Assembly: GCA_900239685.1 (NCBI GenBank)
Contig: OENT01000558.1
Span: 1 to 64,000, forward strand
Direction: 5' to 3'
Source: Rotaria macrura
Lineage: Eukaryota; Rotifera; Eurotatoria; Philodinida; Philodinidae
DNA length: 64,000 nucleotides
Within the stretch, counting starts at the first letter, position 1. Each line of letters starts with the position of its first letter. The notes under the pieces were generated by a model. That model had not been told where the DNA came from and searched no databases. It was given only the letters and a program-made list of their open reading frames with translations. The position numbers were made by a program, and so were the translations under genes. Of this stretch, positions 8,873 through 20,454 are shown piece after piece.

Positions 8873-11800
8873 GAAAGTTATAAAAGATGTCAGTAATAGA
8901 ATGTTGATGTCTTTCTTATTCTATTAGCTTCCATACATGTATATATTTGTGTAGGGTGTTGGTGTAAGTGTTTGCCGATGCATGCCAATGTAAATGCCAG
9001 TCACCCCCCCCCCCAGAAATTTAGTTCAATCCTCAATATATTACAGTTTCGCTTCAAAAACACTTACCCTCGTACGCAATATAGAAAAGGTTCAAAGCTA
9101 AAGTTTGTTGAGTGTTCACGAAAGATGTTTCTTTTGGTTATGATCTTCCTAAACTCATTTTAAAGTTCGAAGCAATGCATGGACGTTTTTACAGTGTGCA
9201 TTATAGTGAAAAAGAATGATTTAGTTTTTTAATATCAAATATGACAGCCGTAGGAAAAAATATTCATTATATTCGGACCAGCTAATATTTTATTATTCCT
9301 AATAAATGTGTAACCATTTCTTTGTTTAGAAGTTGTCTATTGACATTGTTTGGAAAATGGTGGCATCGCATATTCTATTTGTTGACCCCTTGATCTTTTC
9401 AGATGCCTACTTATGTTCTCTGGTCGATACATCATATCTCTTCTCTTCGGTGGAAGTCATTTTCAATTCATTGTTGGATTCAGCGTTTTTTAGTCAATAG
9501 AGATCTTTTTGTCAAGTTTATGACTTCTACCTTCTTTCTTGTCCAGTTTAGACAACGGCATCGCACGGTTTAATAAAAAATACTAAATGACAAATTAATA
9601 TTGGGAAATTTTACGTTTTGAATTCGAAAAGAAGATGAACTTTATAATGCTTTTGGCGATGAAATAAAAGTAGTCTAATCAAACGAAAAAAAAATGGCAT
9701 TCAAATATTCATGCTCTGAAATAATTTCTCCATAGCGTACCTGAGATACATCAAGAAAAGAAGAGTTTGATGATATAAAAACATCCATCCTACTTTATGC
9801 GTCTACATCATGAAGCTAATTTACTAAACGATATCGTCTTTATTTTCCGCTTAATAACCCATGTCATCTATTTTCATTCCTTGTCACCCAGTTACTTTCA
9901 CTTGCTGAGCAACGCAATAACTGAAAACTCTTTCTACCTTGCAACTACAATATGCCAGCGATAATCAGCTGCCAGCAACCGCGATTTCTAGATAGGTGAT
10001 TATCATTCACATACACAAATAAAACGGTGCAGTCGCAACCAAATGAGGTACGCAAAAGCTGAGCGCGAGATAAAAATCAATTGTCACATAGAAGACGTGA
10101 AATTCCTCTCAAAAAGGTCATCTAGCAATGATATACTAGATAGTAAAAGTTGTTTCAGTGATAATAGTCATCATTTAAAGTGAAAATGCCTGTTAGCGTC
10201 CAAAAGAGTTGAAATCTTCGCCGCTGTTCGATTTAATTAAGTCTTGATACATTGCTTGGTATACGTCGATACTTCTGGTAGATGCCGAAAACATTGTGCA
10301 CTATCGACTATTACGCAATTCTTACAGTACGTATTTAAATGAATAGTCTAATATATGAAATCGATCAGATACTGCTATCTTTTGATTCACAGTTTTAAGA
10401 AACACCTTTGTCTTTGAATTATTTTGCCAAGAAATTCATGATATTGGCCGCAGTGCTTAATGAAAATATTAGGATAGGTTTTGATCTACTATATTTATAA
10501 GCAGCAGGATAGCTCATGGGAATGAGTACTATTCAAAACGGTAGAATAAGGCACGAGTTACATAATTAAGTTTATTTTCCATTGAAAATAGTTAAAAACC
10601 ACTATGGTAATCGAAATTTTATCATTAGCACACTATGACGATTGTTGCTGTTGTATTCCAACTACAAGTAGTCTATACCACAACACACAGAATCTCACAC
10701 TGAAATACACGATACTATGTGTGAAACTTGAGTTGAAACGAAATCTAAACCATTTGAATGGTTTCGTACAAAGAAAAAGCACGTTCAAAAGATTACTCAA
10801 GCACCCAGGAATTCTTTTATACAGTTTCACAAAATTCTTACAAAACCTTAAAAAACTTGGAATTCGCTTAAAAAATCAAAACCCTTTCAAGTAGCTTCGT
10901 AGGACATTTGAAATAATTGGTAGTCTAGTTTGGTATATCTTTGCTTTGTGGCATAGGAAACATCACATCGCGTGCTCGTTTTCTGTGTTTGATGATAACT
11001 TGTCTAGATTATTCGTAAAAAAACGATATTCTTAGGGAAAATAATCATATACGTATTTGTATAACATACTTGGGTTTTATTACTCATTGCTTTGTCCTAC
11101 AATCTTCAGTTTATTTAATCTATTTTATACAACAGAATTTTAAGCATGGTGACTACTAGCAGTCATCCAAGTTTGTGTCATAACCAAGACTGACTTTTAG
11201 CTCTGTCAGGGACTGAGAATCATTTTTGGAAGAGTAATCACAGTTGTCATCAAAACGTATTGCATTAATTTACTCTACAGAGAATAGTTGATAGTAATTT
11301 CGTCAAAGACAATAGAGAGAAAACTTGTGTGTGTTGGTTGATTGCTTTTTAGAGATTGGGGTTTGATATTAAATGTGCAATGTTTGCCGCAAGTTATGAA
11401 AGATTACTAATGTCAGTAGCAATGTTTTTAGAAAACCTTGACAAGTTTCAATTGCCCCATGTTGAATGCATATATTTTTCAAAGATGTAAAGAGATCATG
11501 TATCAGTCATAATATCGTTTGGCTATACATAAACAGTTTGATAATGGAGACGAAAAATATCATAAATCATATTTATTGTTTTCTTTTCCATTTAAATAAC
11601 GATGCTCTTGATGTTTGACGCCACGGGACATCATATAGTAGATATTGATCTCAGCATGTTTACAGGTTATATATTTTGGCGGTTAGCCTTTGTTAAAAGT
11701 CAATATGGTTACAAAAAGTATTTTTCGAAACGGTACAACCTATTTAACATGATTGAGACTTTAATCAGGTTAGGGGTTTTTGAGCATTATTTCTTTAGAT

Positions 11801-12061
11801 ATTCAGCGTAGAATTCATTAGAATCATTACAACAAACTTTGTTTTTTTATTCGTAGAATGATACGTATTGATTGTTGTACTAGTATTGAATCTAATATGT
11901 TGTCAATATTCGTGAATTGAAGGAGACCTAGTAATCGTGTCCGAAGTCTTCTAATGTAATTTATAGGACTTGTTTTTTGACGAATCGAAAATTGCTATCT
12001 TCTGGTTTCTTTTATTTCAATATAATCAGAAAATGACAATTGTCGAGAACAACGTCCTAAT
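8873..12061. other. 3.2 kb without a supported gene
   Basis: Holds an 11-base C run at 9004-9014 and several short frames (8972-9163, 10604-10894 with its antisense, 11602-11811) that show no domain, signal peptide or conserved motif. I see no RNA gene and no long repeat. Confidence 0.4.
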
Positions 12062-12620
12062 TAGGGGTGTCATTTTCCTGTTAATTTAAAATAAATATAA
12101 ATTTTCAATAATTTATATTTATTTTAAATATAAATATTTTTGATCCGTAATTTATATTTAAAATAAATATAAATTATCATAAGTTATAATTTATTATAAA
12201 TATAAATTACGGTAAGTTATATTTATTTTTGAAAATAAATTATTTCCTTGCATAATTTATATTTAAAATAAATATAAATGATTGGTAATTTAATTTACGG
12301 GTAAATTAAATGAAAAGTAAATATAAATTGACACCATTCCCCTAGAGGTGTGATTTTCCTGATAATTTAAAAAAATCATAAATTTTCAATAATTTATATT
12401 TATTTTAAATATAAATTATGCAAGGAAATAATTTATTTTCAAAAATAAATATAACTTATCGTAATTTATATTTATAATAAATTATAACTTATGACAATTT
12501 ATATTTATTTTAAATATAAATTACGGATCAAAAATATTTATATTTAAAATAAATATAAATTATTGGTAATTTAATTTACTCGTAAATTAAATGAAAAGTA
12601 AATATAAATTGACACCCCTA
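12062..12620. mobile_element. hAT-like MITE dimer with oppositely oriented cores
   Basis: A 559 bp element with ends TAGGGGTGTCA (12062-12072) and TGACACCCCTA (12610-12620), exactly flanked by the 8-bp direct repeat GTCCTAAT (12054-12061 and 12621-12628). An 8-bp target duplication and TA(G)GGGTG termini are typical of hAT transposons. Inside are two tandem units that meet at 12329-12350, where a right-type end (TGACACCATTCCCCTA) abuts a left-type end (TAGAGGTGTGATTTTCCTG). The unit ends are direct repeats, but the roughly 123 bp cores (about 12135-12258 and 12413-12535) are inverted copies differing at about two positions. Nearly all of it is ATTTATATTTA-like sequence with no coding capacity. 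Confidence 0.88.
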
Positions 12621-12628
12621 GTCCTAAT

Positions 12629-15157
12629 ACGTATTTCAATGTCTTGTTGAGTCATCATCGAGTTATGTTTTCCCTACAAAGAAAATTTGGTACGTACATA
12701 TTTATCAATGAACCCCCTGCTTGATGATGGATACATAAGTTAAGTCTATGTTGAACAGACGGTTTAGTGTATTAATAGTTCGATCTTCTTGCAGATTTCA
12801 AATCTATTGTTTTTCATTAGCTCACAAGACGATTTCTCCGATTTCAGCTGGTGATTCTGAAATAGAAATACGAAGATCGGTAAGCGAGAAATTTCTAGTC
12901 TTCATCTAAATTCGAGTTCTCAAGCTTGCATTTCTGTTCTTTCATGAAATCATGAGTAAAACAACTAGTTTAAAAAGGCATGAAGTTAAGTATAAAAATC
13001 AAACATGTGACTTGTCTTTTTTCTTGTAATCTAACGCAGTTGCCGACTAGAAATCGAAATGATTTTTCATCTTCGTACAGAAAGATTTTTAAGAGGGGAA
13101 AAATCGTACTTTGTTTCTGTTAAGAAATCTTACTTTAATAGAAGAAATATAAGATTTTGTCAGATGTGAACTTCAGTTACACTTTGCTTTAAAGTACATA
13201 GAATGTTATTAATTTTTAATAAAAATTGATCTGAAATTTAATTCGAAGAACTGTACGAGTTCAGTAGCAGTGATTAACTTCGTCTAACTCTACTATGAAC
13301 ATATCATTGCGTCTATCGGAATGATTATTCTTGGATGTAGCAGAACTGTATTGAACTGATGCGTCCGACTTTACTTCTTACAAGAATTTCAATTGTTTTC
13401 AAATATGACTCTGTCTCAATCGATACATTCTGTGATCAGCTTAGTTCAGTATTGAAATCCCAGTCTGCAGGTGTATTTTCGTATAACTTCGAACTATGGT
13501 CAACATTGCTAACGTCACCCTATACGACTGTAATCTTCATGATAGAATCGTACGTGTGCTTCTGTAGATTTCTGTTGATGTATTTTAAATCGAGTAACGG
13601 CAAGAAAAATTCAAAGAAAGATCGCTGAGTAGTAGATCTGTGACAATAGTGTGTACTCAGTCTCCAGATTCGATTGACTAAAACTTTTGAGTCGCATAAT
13701 TAAAAGATAATGGAGCATTACGAATAATGGATGAATGAAATGCACCATATCGCATTGTATTTTAGATGCAATTTTGATGCGTAGATTATTGATTGTGATG
13801 AATCAATACAGAAAATAAATATGAATGTGAGCCTCTTTCATACAGCAGATTTTGTAATACTTGAGTTGCCTCAATACAAGACCTATCGTCTTCTTCAAAT
13901 TTTCTTTAACACAAATAATTTTGATGATGCTTTTTGTTTATTTGTACTAATGAATTTTCAGATAAACTATACAGAAATAAGTGATTTTATTTCCGCAGTG
14001 TTACGATAAATACGAAACTTATATTTAAAGTGTCTACATTGATTTTAAGTTATTATTCAAAGACCAAGATATACTTAAATGTCCGCAACACATGAACCAA
14101 CATCATGGCTTATATGTCAGCAAAAATATAGGCCCTCTTCAACCAATCGAGCAACTATCATAAGTCAAAAGAGGAATACTTTTAATAGTATTGGTGATGG
14201 AAAAGCAAGAATTCATTTCCTATTGGCATTGCTATTCGTTTCAATTAGTAAAACTGATATGCATCTTTTACATCCAGAACACGAAACAGATCAAAGACCA
14301 GTATCGAATCAAAAGAGGCATGTTGATCTTTCACAAAAGAAAAGGTATTATCATAGATTCATAACTAAATATCTCTCATATCTTTGGTGTGAAAATATGT
14401 TTACTGGTCTTTGATGAAGTTTAGATCTGTAATAATATTGCAGATTGTGATATGCAATCGAACATCAAATTATCCCAATCTATTGAATACTGTTGAGGCC
14501 ATTGGAATATCAAATTTTGAATTTTCAATCTTAGAAATTCAAGAATTTATCGATTTGTTTCTGATTATGATCGTTATATTTCGCCATTAGCGACGAGGAC
14601 ATCTTGAGCGTAGTAGTAACTCTTACAACATATTTATCGTATGGACTGTAAATGAATCTAATCTGTTTCGTCTTTAAGTAACATAGAAATGTAGCTCGAC
14701 ACTTTTCATTCTATGCCTGATAAAGTTTCTATTACTATGATCATGGAAAGCAAACATATAGAAATAATGTTGAGCCTTTCAGAAAGTCGACAATGCAATG
14801 CTGACATTCTTCGAGATTGACGGCTGATACATCACGAAATAGATTATTTTGCACTCTTTAATATTTGAGGCTCCTGTTGAACACTAGATTCTCTGTAACA
14901 TATCACAAAGGCATAGTATTCTATTTTGCTACAGACGGTGTTATTGTGCAACATAACCTAAAACAAAGAGTAGTGAGGTACAGGATTGACAATAGCAGTT
15001 CATTTGCACAAACCATGACAAATACTAATCTTAGATCGTTGATTAATTATGATTGGTCACCATGTATACTTAACTTTCTAATAACATCATACCTGGTAGA
15101 TGAAACAACATGCTGGCGATGGAGTAAAATTACATCAAAAAAGAAAAGAACTGGACG
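12629..15157. other. 2.5 kb without a supported gene
   Basis: Several frames (13359-13628, 13821-14009, 14079-14414, 14865-15161) have no recognisable domain. An upstream exon of the amine oxidase, encoding its start and possible signal peptide, may lie in the last part of this stretch, but I could not identify it with confidence. Confidence 0.35.
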
Positions 15158-15167
15158 ATGATTGCAC

Positions 15168-15396
15168 TACCCAGGTCGAGCGATACGGACCATTTAGTGG
15201 ACGCGGTTACACGAACCGTAACATCATTAAAATAGGGCCGTATGTGGCCGTATTTTCACAGTATATGGCTCGGTATACGGTACTATTTCTGGGCACAGTA
15301 ATAAAGGGTCGTATACTGTGAAAATACGGCTGTATACGGCCCTATTTTAATGATGTTACGGTCCGTAACGGATATCCGTTTTGATTGACCTGGGTA
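15168..15396. mobile_element. Mutator-like MITE, TACCCAGGTC termini
   Basis: A 229 bp element with perfect 10-bp ends TACCCAGGTC (15168-15177) and GACCTGGGTA (15387-15396). A longer internal inverted repeat pairs 15206-15277 with 15305-15363 (GTAACATCATTAAAATAGGG and its complement, then CCGTATTTTCACAGTATA). Flanks are ATGATTGCAC (15158-15167) and ATCATTGCAC (15397-15406), a 10-bp target duplication with one mismatch; 9-10 bp duplications are typical of Mutator-like elements. It is non-coding, and the frames crossing it are spurious. It ends 64 bp before the oxidase exon, so it lies in that gene's intron or 5' region. Confidence 0.85.
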
Positions 15397-15460
15397 ATCA
15401 TTGCACTGAAACTTCTGGAAATAATTCATGAAAATGAATTTTTTTTGTATCTGTTTACAG

Positions 15461-16919
15461 TTTAGATTGCCCTGTTGTAATATTAGGCGCTGGTATCGGT
15501 GGTTCTCACAGTGCATATCGATTATCTCCTATTTATAAACAACATTTATGCATATTTGAAAGCCAAAACCACGTTGGAGGACGCACCTATGATATTGATT
15601 TTGATGGAAATTCACCCAAAGCATATTCTAATGTAACAGTTGCTCCTCTAGGTGGCGTAAGATTTTCACAATTTCAACCTGTTGTTCAAAAATTAGCTGA
15701 TGAACTGAATATTTCCTATTATCGTTATGCTCATCGAACAAATCTTATAAAAACACGCGGAAATCTCTATACTTCGTCTTATAAAATGTGTTCAACATCA
15801 TATACAAATTTAACTTGTACGGATGATTCTCGTGGGTTCAATCCTCTAGATCAATTATGGAATAAATTATTAGACGAGTATAACAAAAATTCTACACTTG
15901 CATATCAATTTGGTGATGTCAATGCATTCTGTCGTTTTGTACTTGGCGATGAAGCAACGGACTTTCTCAAAGATTCATACCGATATCATAGTGATTTTCA
16001 AAATACGAATGTTTATGCGTATATGGAATATTTAAATCAAGATTGGATGTTAACTGTTGATCTTTACTATCTAGAACATGGAATGTCACAATTTGCTAAA
16101 AGAATGATGTATATGGCGACAAAATTAAATAATGCTCGACTCTACTTAAATGAGGAAGTTCTTAAAATTGAGGATTATTATGATAGAATAAGGGATTATA
16201 CATTTTTGATAGAAACATCACGATTTAAAATTCGTGCTAAAAAATTAATTGCAGCAATCGATCCTTCGGGTTGGAAAAATATACAAGGTTCAATAGCATA
16301 TGACATTAAATCAGATAGACATTTTCAATCAATTTTACCAACTAAGACAATAGTAATACAATGCTATTGGTCACATCGATGGTGGGAACACCATGAATTT
16401 GCTGGACAGAATATAACGCGTATTTGGACAAAACAAAATTGTATCAGTTTCATTGAAATTACTCCTCAAAATTCCAATGATACAACAAACAATCTAACAA
16501 CAATATATGATGACGGATTATGTGTTGAAATGTGGTCAGCATTGATTGCTCGATCATCGGAACAAGATTTAATTCAAGAGATTGTAACAGGAATAAAATC
16601 AATTTTAATGAGTACTCATTTACATCCACCGATAAAAATATTTACTTACATATGGCCAGGTGCATGGCATTATCAAAAATCAAATAGTGTCCTAAGTAAT
16701 AAAAAAATTTCACATTGGGCATTACATCCATTGAAACGATTCACTAAAGATCAATTCAGTTTAGTTGGTGAAGCATTTTATTTGAATCGAGCAACTTGGA
16801 TTGATGCTGCTCTTAAATCTTCATTAGTTTCCCTTACTTCACAATTCAGTATGAATATTACTTGTTTTGAAAATGATCCAACTGCAAATGGAACATTTTG
16901 CAGTTCAAATCCCAATTGA
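15461..16919 (+). CDS. FAD-dependent amine oxidase (L-amino-acid/monoamine oxidase family), 5' end not found
   Basis: One long exon of 486 codons begins after a TTTACAG acceptor and ends in a stop. The first residues carry the FAD dinucleotide-binding fingerprint VVILGAGIGGSHSAY, followed about 20 residues later by ES..HVGGRTY, the GG-doublet motif that contacts the FAD in this family. The C-terminal part has WPGAWHY and SLVGEAFYLNRATWIDAALK, matching the FAD-proximal closing motif of amine oxidases. The family oxidatively deaminates amino acids or amines to the oxo product, ammonia and hydrogen peroxide. Several NxS/T sites and cysteines suggest an extracellular or lumenal protein, but the N-terminus and any signal peptide must lie on an upstream exon that I could not place: the first codon here is split (one base in this exon). 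An in-frame ATG at 15786 is internal to the domain and not the start. Substrate cannot be told from sequence alone. Confidence 0.88.
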
Positions 16920-17389
16920 TTGCAAATTCATCATGATTATATATATGACAATCCTTTTTAGTTGACATCGATTTCTACTAATCTTTATTTCATTGTCTAA
17001 CAAGAACATTAAAAACGAGTAAAAAGATGAATTTTAATCCACCAACGATCAATTTGATTGTACAGAAAAATCTAGAAGGAAATATTTTTCATTTGCATTT
17101 AGTAACAATCTCGATCATGCTCTAGTTCGAAGTCTATTGAATACTACTATAAAATGTGATAGAATTGAAAATCTTTGCTAATTCTTGTTTAACTGATTTA
17201 AAGTTGTTATGTCAAAAAATCTTCATTTTTCGATACATGTCATGGTCAAGTTCGTTATCAATAACCATGGAATAACATTTTCAATAAGTCAATCAAATTT
17301 TCATAACTCTGATCATTTGACAGGAGTGCATGGTGATTACAATGTAACAGTTCACTGCTTTTGTTTTCATCCATTATATATATATATGG
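16920..17389. other. 3' flank of the amine oxidase, no gene seen
   Basis: A+T-rich sequence; the frame at 17209-17415 runs into the following repeat and has no domain. Confidence 0.35.
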
Positions 17390-17712
17390 CAGCATTCAAT
17401 CTCAGATTCGTCTAGGCCATTTTGGACTGTTCACTTTAGGCTAGTCCAACCTCGGATTGAACTAGAATCTTCAAAAACACTGTGTCTAAGCTTAAATGAA
17501 TAGCATTAAGAAATTTAGAAGAAATAATATGAAATAGTCCTAGTTTTTTTTTGCTAACCCTTTTTATAAACACAACGAAAGCCATTCTTGTGACATTTTA
17601 TTGATGTTTTTTTTCCATTCAACATTTATTTTATATATTTTCTGGACAGCACAAATATCTGCACATAAAAGTTATATTATACTTGATATCCAATCCTATA
17701 GATTGGACGCTA
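17390..17712. mobile_element. MITE, AGCGTCCAATC family, long or interrupted copy
   Basis: The left end CAGCATTCAATCTCAGATTC (17390-17409) and the right end GATTGGACGCTA (17701-17712) are inverted. The first 80 bp align with the complement of the compact copy at 40920-41063, sharing GGACTGTTCACTTT and CCTCGGATTG. The middle (about 17480-17690) is not present in the compact copy, so it is an insertion or older sequence. Both copies sit in runs of TATATA, consistent with a preference for TA targets. Confidence 0.6.
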
Positions 17713-17714
17713 AC

Positions 17715-17738
17715 ATATATATATATATATATATATAT
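17715..17738. repeat. (AT)12 microsatellite
   Basis: Uninterrupted AT dinucleotides directly abutting the right end of the AGCGTCCAATC MITE. Confidence 0.9.
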
Positions 17739-19076
17739 GGTATGCTGAGACAACTGAAATCAATACATACATATCAAGCTGAGATCACTTCAGATACATC
17801 GTCAATATCGATTTTATAAAATATTTCAAACAGCTATGTCTGATAGTAGACTTTCAGGCATTGCGTAAGGTATCCGAAAAGTAAGTTTAGTCTTTCTTTC
17901 TTTGTTCCTTCATAAGCCTTGACAATATAACGTATTTAATTACTCTCTTGAAAATTGATTCTGGGTATACTTCTATTATTTATCATAAAACCATGAAAAA
18001 TACACTAATAGAAATAACCAAAAGTATTTCATTTCGATTTTTCACTATTTATACACATAGACAAAACATATGATTACACGTATGATAATAATACCTCTCA
18101 TAGAACGAGCCATATTTCATATTTACTCGATCTTTTTCTAGAAAATAGCGTTTCTTATTTTGGGACAACTGATATTTGACCCTTCGTCTCAAATCATTCA
18201 CTCAAATGAACGTAGATGACTATCTGTATATATGAAGTCGTTCTTCGGGGAAAAAGCAATAATTAGCAGTGCAATATTTTCTCATTCAAGTTATTCATTA
18301 TTTTACTCCTACGCACGTATCATCATGAGTGGTTGTTGTTTTTCTTTCTTTTCTTGTACTTGTGACGAAGTCTGTATCAATGATTATTTTATATATTTGC
18401 TTGTTAACTAAATTTAGCTATTCATTTATTGAAATAAAGTTACTCGTGTATATTATTAAAGCAACAATAATTTTGAAGTTTTGTTGTTTACTTGTAAATT
18501 TCAATTCAACACATATCTCATATATTTCAATCGAAAATGATAACGATTTCAAAGATTCAATAATTGAAATGAAAACCATTTCTACTGCTGTGAAATACAT
18601 TGATTTTAATGATTGCGAGAAACATTTTCTCATACTTATTTAACGCAGATGAATTGAGCTAAATAGATATGTAAATATGAAATCGAACATTTCTTTCGAC
18701 TCTTATAAAAAATAAATAAATAAATATCAATTCAAAGATGAATATATCTCAACAGAAAATATTAGTCGAAAAAGACGATTGGAGCATTAATAGATAATGC
18801 GATATGAACTACTATTATATTGAGACATCGATGTTAGTATCGTTGTTTGCGTATAACTTATTAAAAATTATCCACCATTTCGAATTCTCGTAGATGGATA
18901 TAATATTTCGAATGATAACCGCATCGTTTACATCAGTTGATGTTAGGTTGTAATTGCAAACAGAACTTCTTGTTCAAATTTTAAAATAACTCCGAAAACA
19001 AGCAAAAAAATCAATCAATGTTATTTGATTAAAAATCATGAAGTAGAATTAAATATTCACAAGTGCTAAACAATGT
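17739..19076. other. 1.3 kb without a supported gene
   Basis: Overlapping sense and antisense frames at 18329-18643 are low-complexity and lack any domain. This is the 3' flank of the Pax gene. Confidence 0.35.
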
Positions 19077-20454
19077 TTACATATAGACATTATGAACATC
19101 AAATATATTTGGAGAATAAAACGATGGTGATGATGTTGATGAAAACATTGATCCAGATACAGTTGGTGGTGCATATGGGAACGGTGCTGTTGACCGATAG
19201 ATTTGTTCGTAGTCTAAATATTCACAAGAAAAATATGCACATGAATTTCTAAGAAAATACAGATGTATCAAATTAAGTACCGTTATTATATAGAGTGTAA
19301 AAAGATGATTGTTGATTAACAAAAAAGTTAGCAGAATTATTTATATTCATACTAGTTGTGCTGTCATTTGCCGCACGAAGTACTGGATCCATAGTGAACG
19401 ATGGTGTGTCAATCGTAGACAAAGAATATGGATTAAAATGAAAGGAAGACGATGATGATGATGTCGATGGTTCAGGAATAGTCATAGTATTCGTTGCTGT
19501 TAATTCACCACGATATACAGGCGGATTCGGACTCATCAATAATGGTTGTCGCTGATGAGCTGCAGCTATTTTTCGCCAACGTGCACGACGATTTGAAAAC
19601 CATACCTGTTAAGATCAACAGATGTATGTTTATAAAAACATAGAACTAACTATCTACTTTTGTTTTTCTTTTTAATACCTGAATACGTGCTTCAGTTAGT
19701 CCTGTACGTCTTGATAAGATTTCTCTTGCTTGAACATCTGGATAATGTGTTTCATGAAAGATTTGTTCCAATTTTTCAATTTGATTTTGATTAAAATTAG
19801 TTCGAAATCGACGGGTTTTTATTGTTTTATCTAGATTTGTTTTCTCATCGATTGTTTCAGTATTCTGATTTTCATGTAATAAACGTGTTATTGAATTTAA
19901 ACTTGGCACTGATGATGGTTTACAGACACCATCACGAATTAATCGTTCACGTATTTCCCAAATAAATGTTGGACTATGTTGTAATCTATCTTTATACTCA
20001 CTGACTTTTTGTTCGATGTCATTAGTAAGACTTTTTGATTTCGAGCAATTAGTCATCGACCCAGGCTCGATGGAACCTGTTTCAGCATAGCGAGACAAAA
20101 TTTTCGATACACATCCATGTGAAACACGCAACTTTATTAAAAATAACAAACACACAACATGATATAAGAAACGAATAATAGAAGTATAATATTTATACCT
20201 GTCGACTTATCGCACACGGTCGAATACCTTGAGCAGCCATATCAATTATTGTCATACGAATATGATTAGGCAACGGACGCCCATTAATAAAAACACCACC
20301 CAATTGATTAGTACGACCTTGTCCTTATATTAAATCTTCAAGTAATTTAGATAGATCATTATATTTTACCTTCATAATTCGATGAATATGGATGACAGAT
20401 CTTCATTGACGATGAATGAGACAAAGGAATCGATGTAATGCTACCGCCATTCAT
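19077..20454 (-). CDS. Pax3/7-like: paired-box homeodomain transcription factor, Pax3/7-like, five exons, 374 aa
   Basis: Exons 20454-20370, 20323-20199, 20131-19679, 19605-19281 and 19213-19077, all with GT..AG borders, join in frame to 374 residues. The introns are 46, 67, 73 and 67 nt. Residues 29-155 form the paired domain: [20 protein letters not shown], then [13 protein letters not shown] across the second intron, then [12 protein letters not shown]. Residues 176-235 form a homeodomain with [19 protein letters not shown]; serine at homeodomain position 50 is the Pax hallmark, and the ..RARWRK ending favours Pax3/7 over Pax4/6. Only about 20 residues separate the two domains, and no HSIDGILG-like octapeptide is present, which is unusual for Pax3/7. 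The C-terminal 140 residues are Ser/Thr/Pro/Asn rich, as in transactivation tails. It should act in the nucleus as a sequence-specific developmental regulator. The start MNGGSITS is the only ATG upstream in frame with good context. The last intron was chosen because the 67-nt version keeps the frame. Confidence 0.9.

Noticed and set aside
9004..9014. C11 run as a possible telomeric or G-quadruplex motif
   Set aside because: A single homopolymer, not a repeated block; more likely a microsatellite or sequencing-sensitive run.
14079..14414. 111-codon frame that might be a gene or an upstream oxidase exon
   Set aside because: No signal peptide, no FAD-oxidase similarity and no fitting splice pattern.
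19214..19280. 32-nt intron (acceptor at TTTCTTAG) as an alternative for the last Pax intron
   Set aside because: It breaks the frame; the 67-nt intron ending ATATTTAG keeps it and gives a longer Ser/Pro-rich tail.
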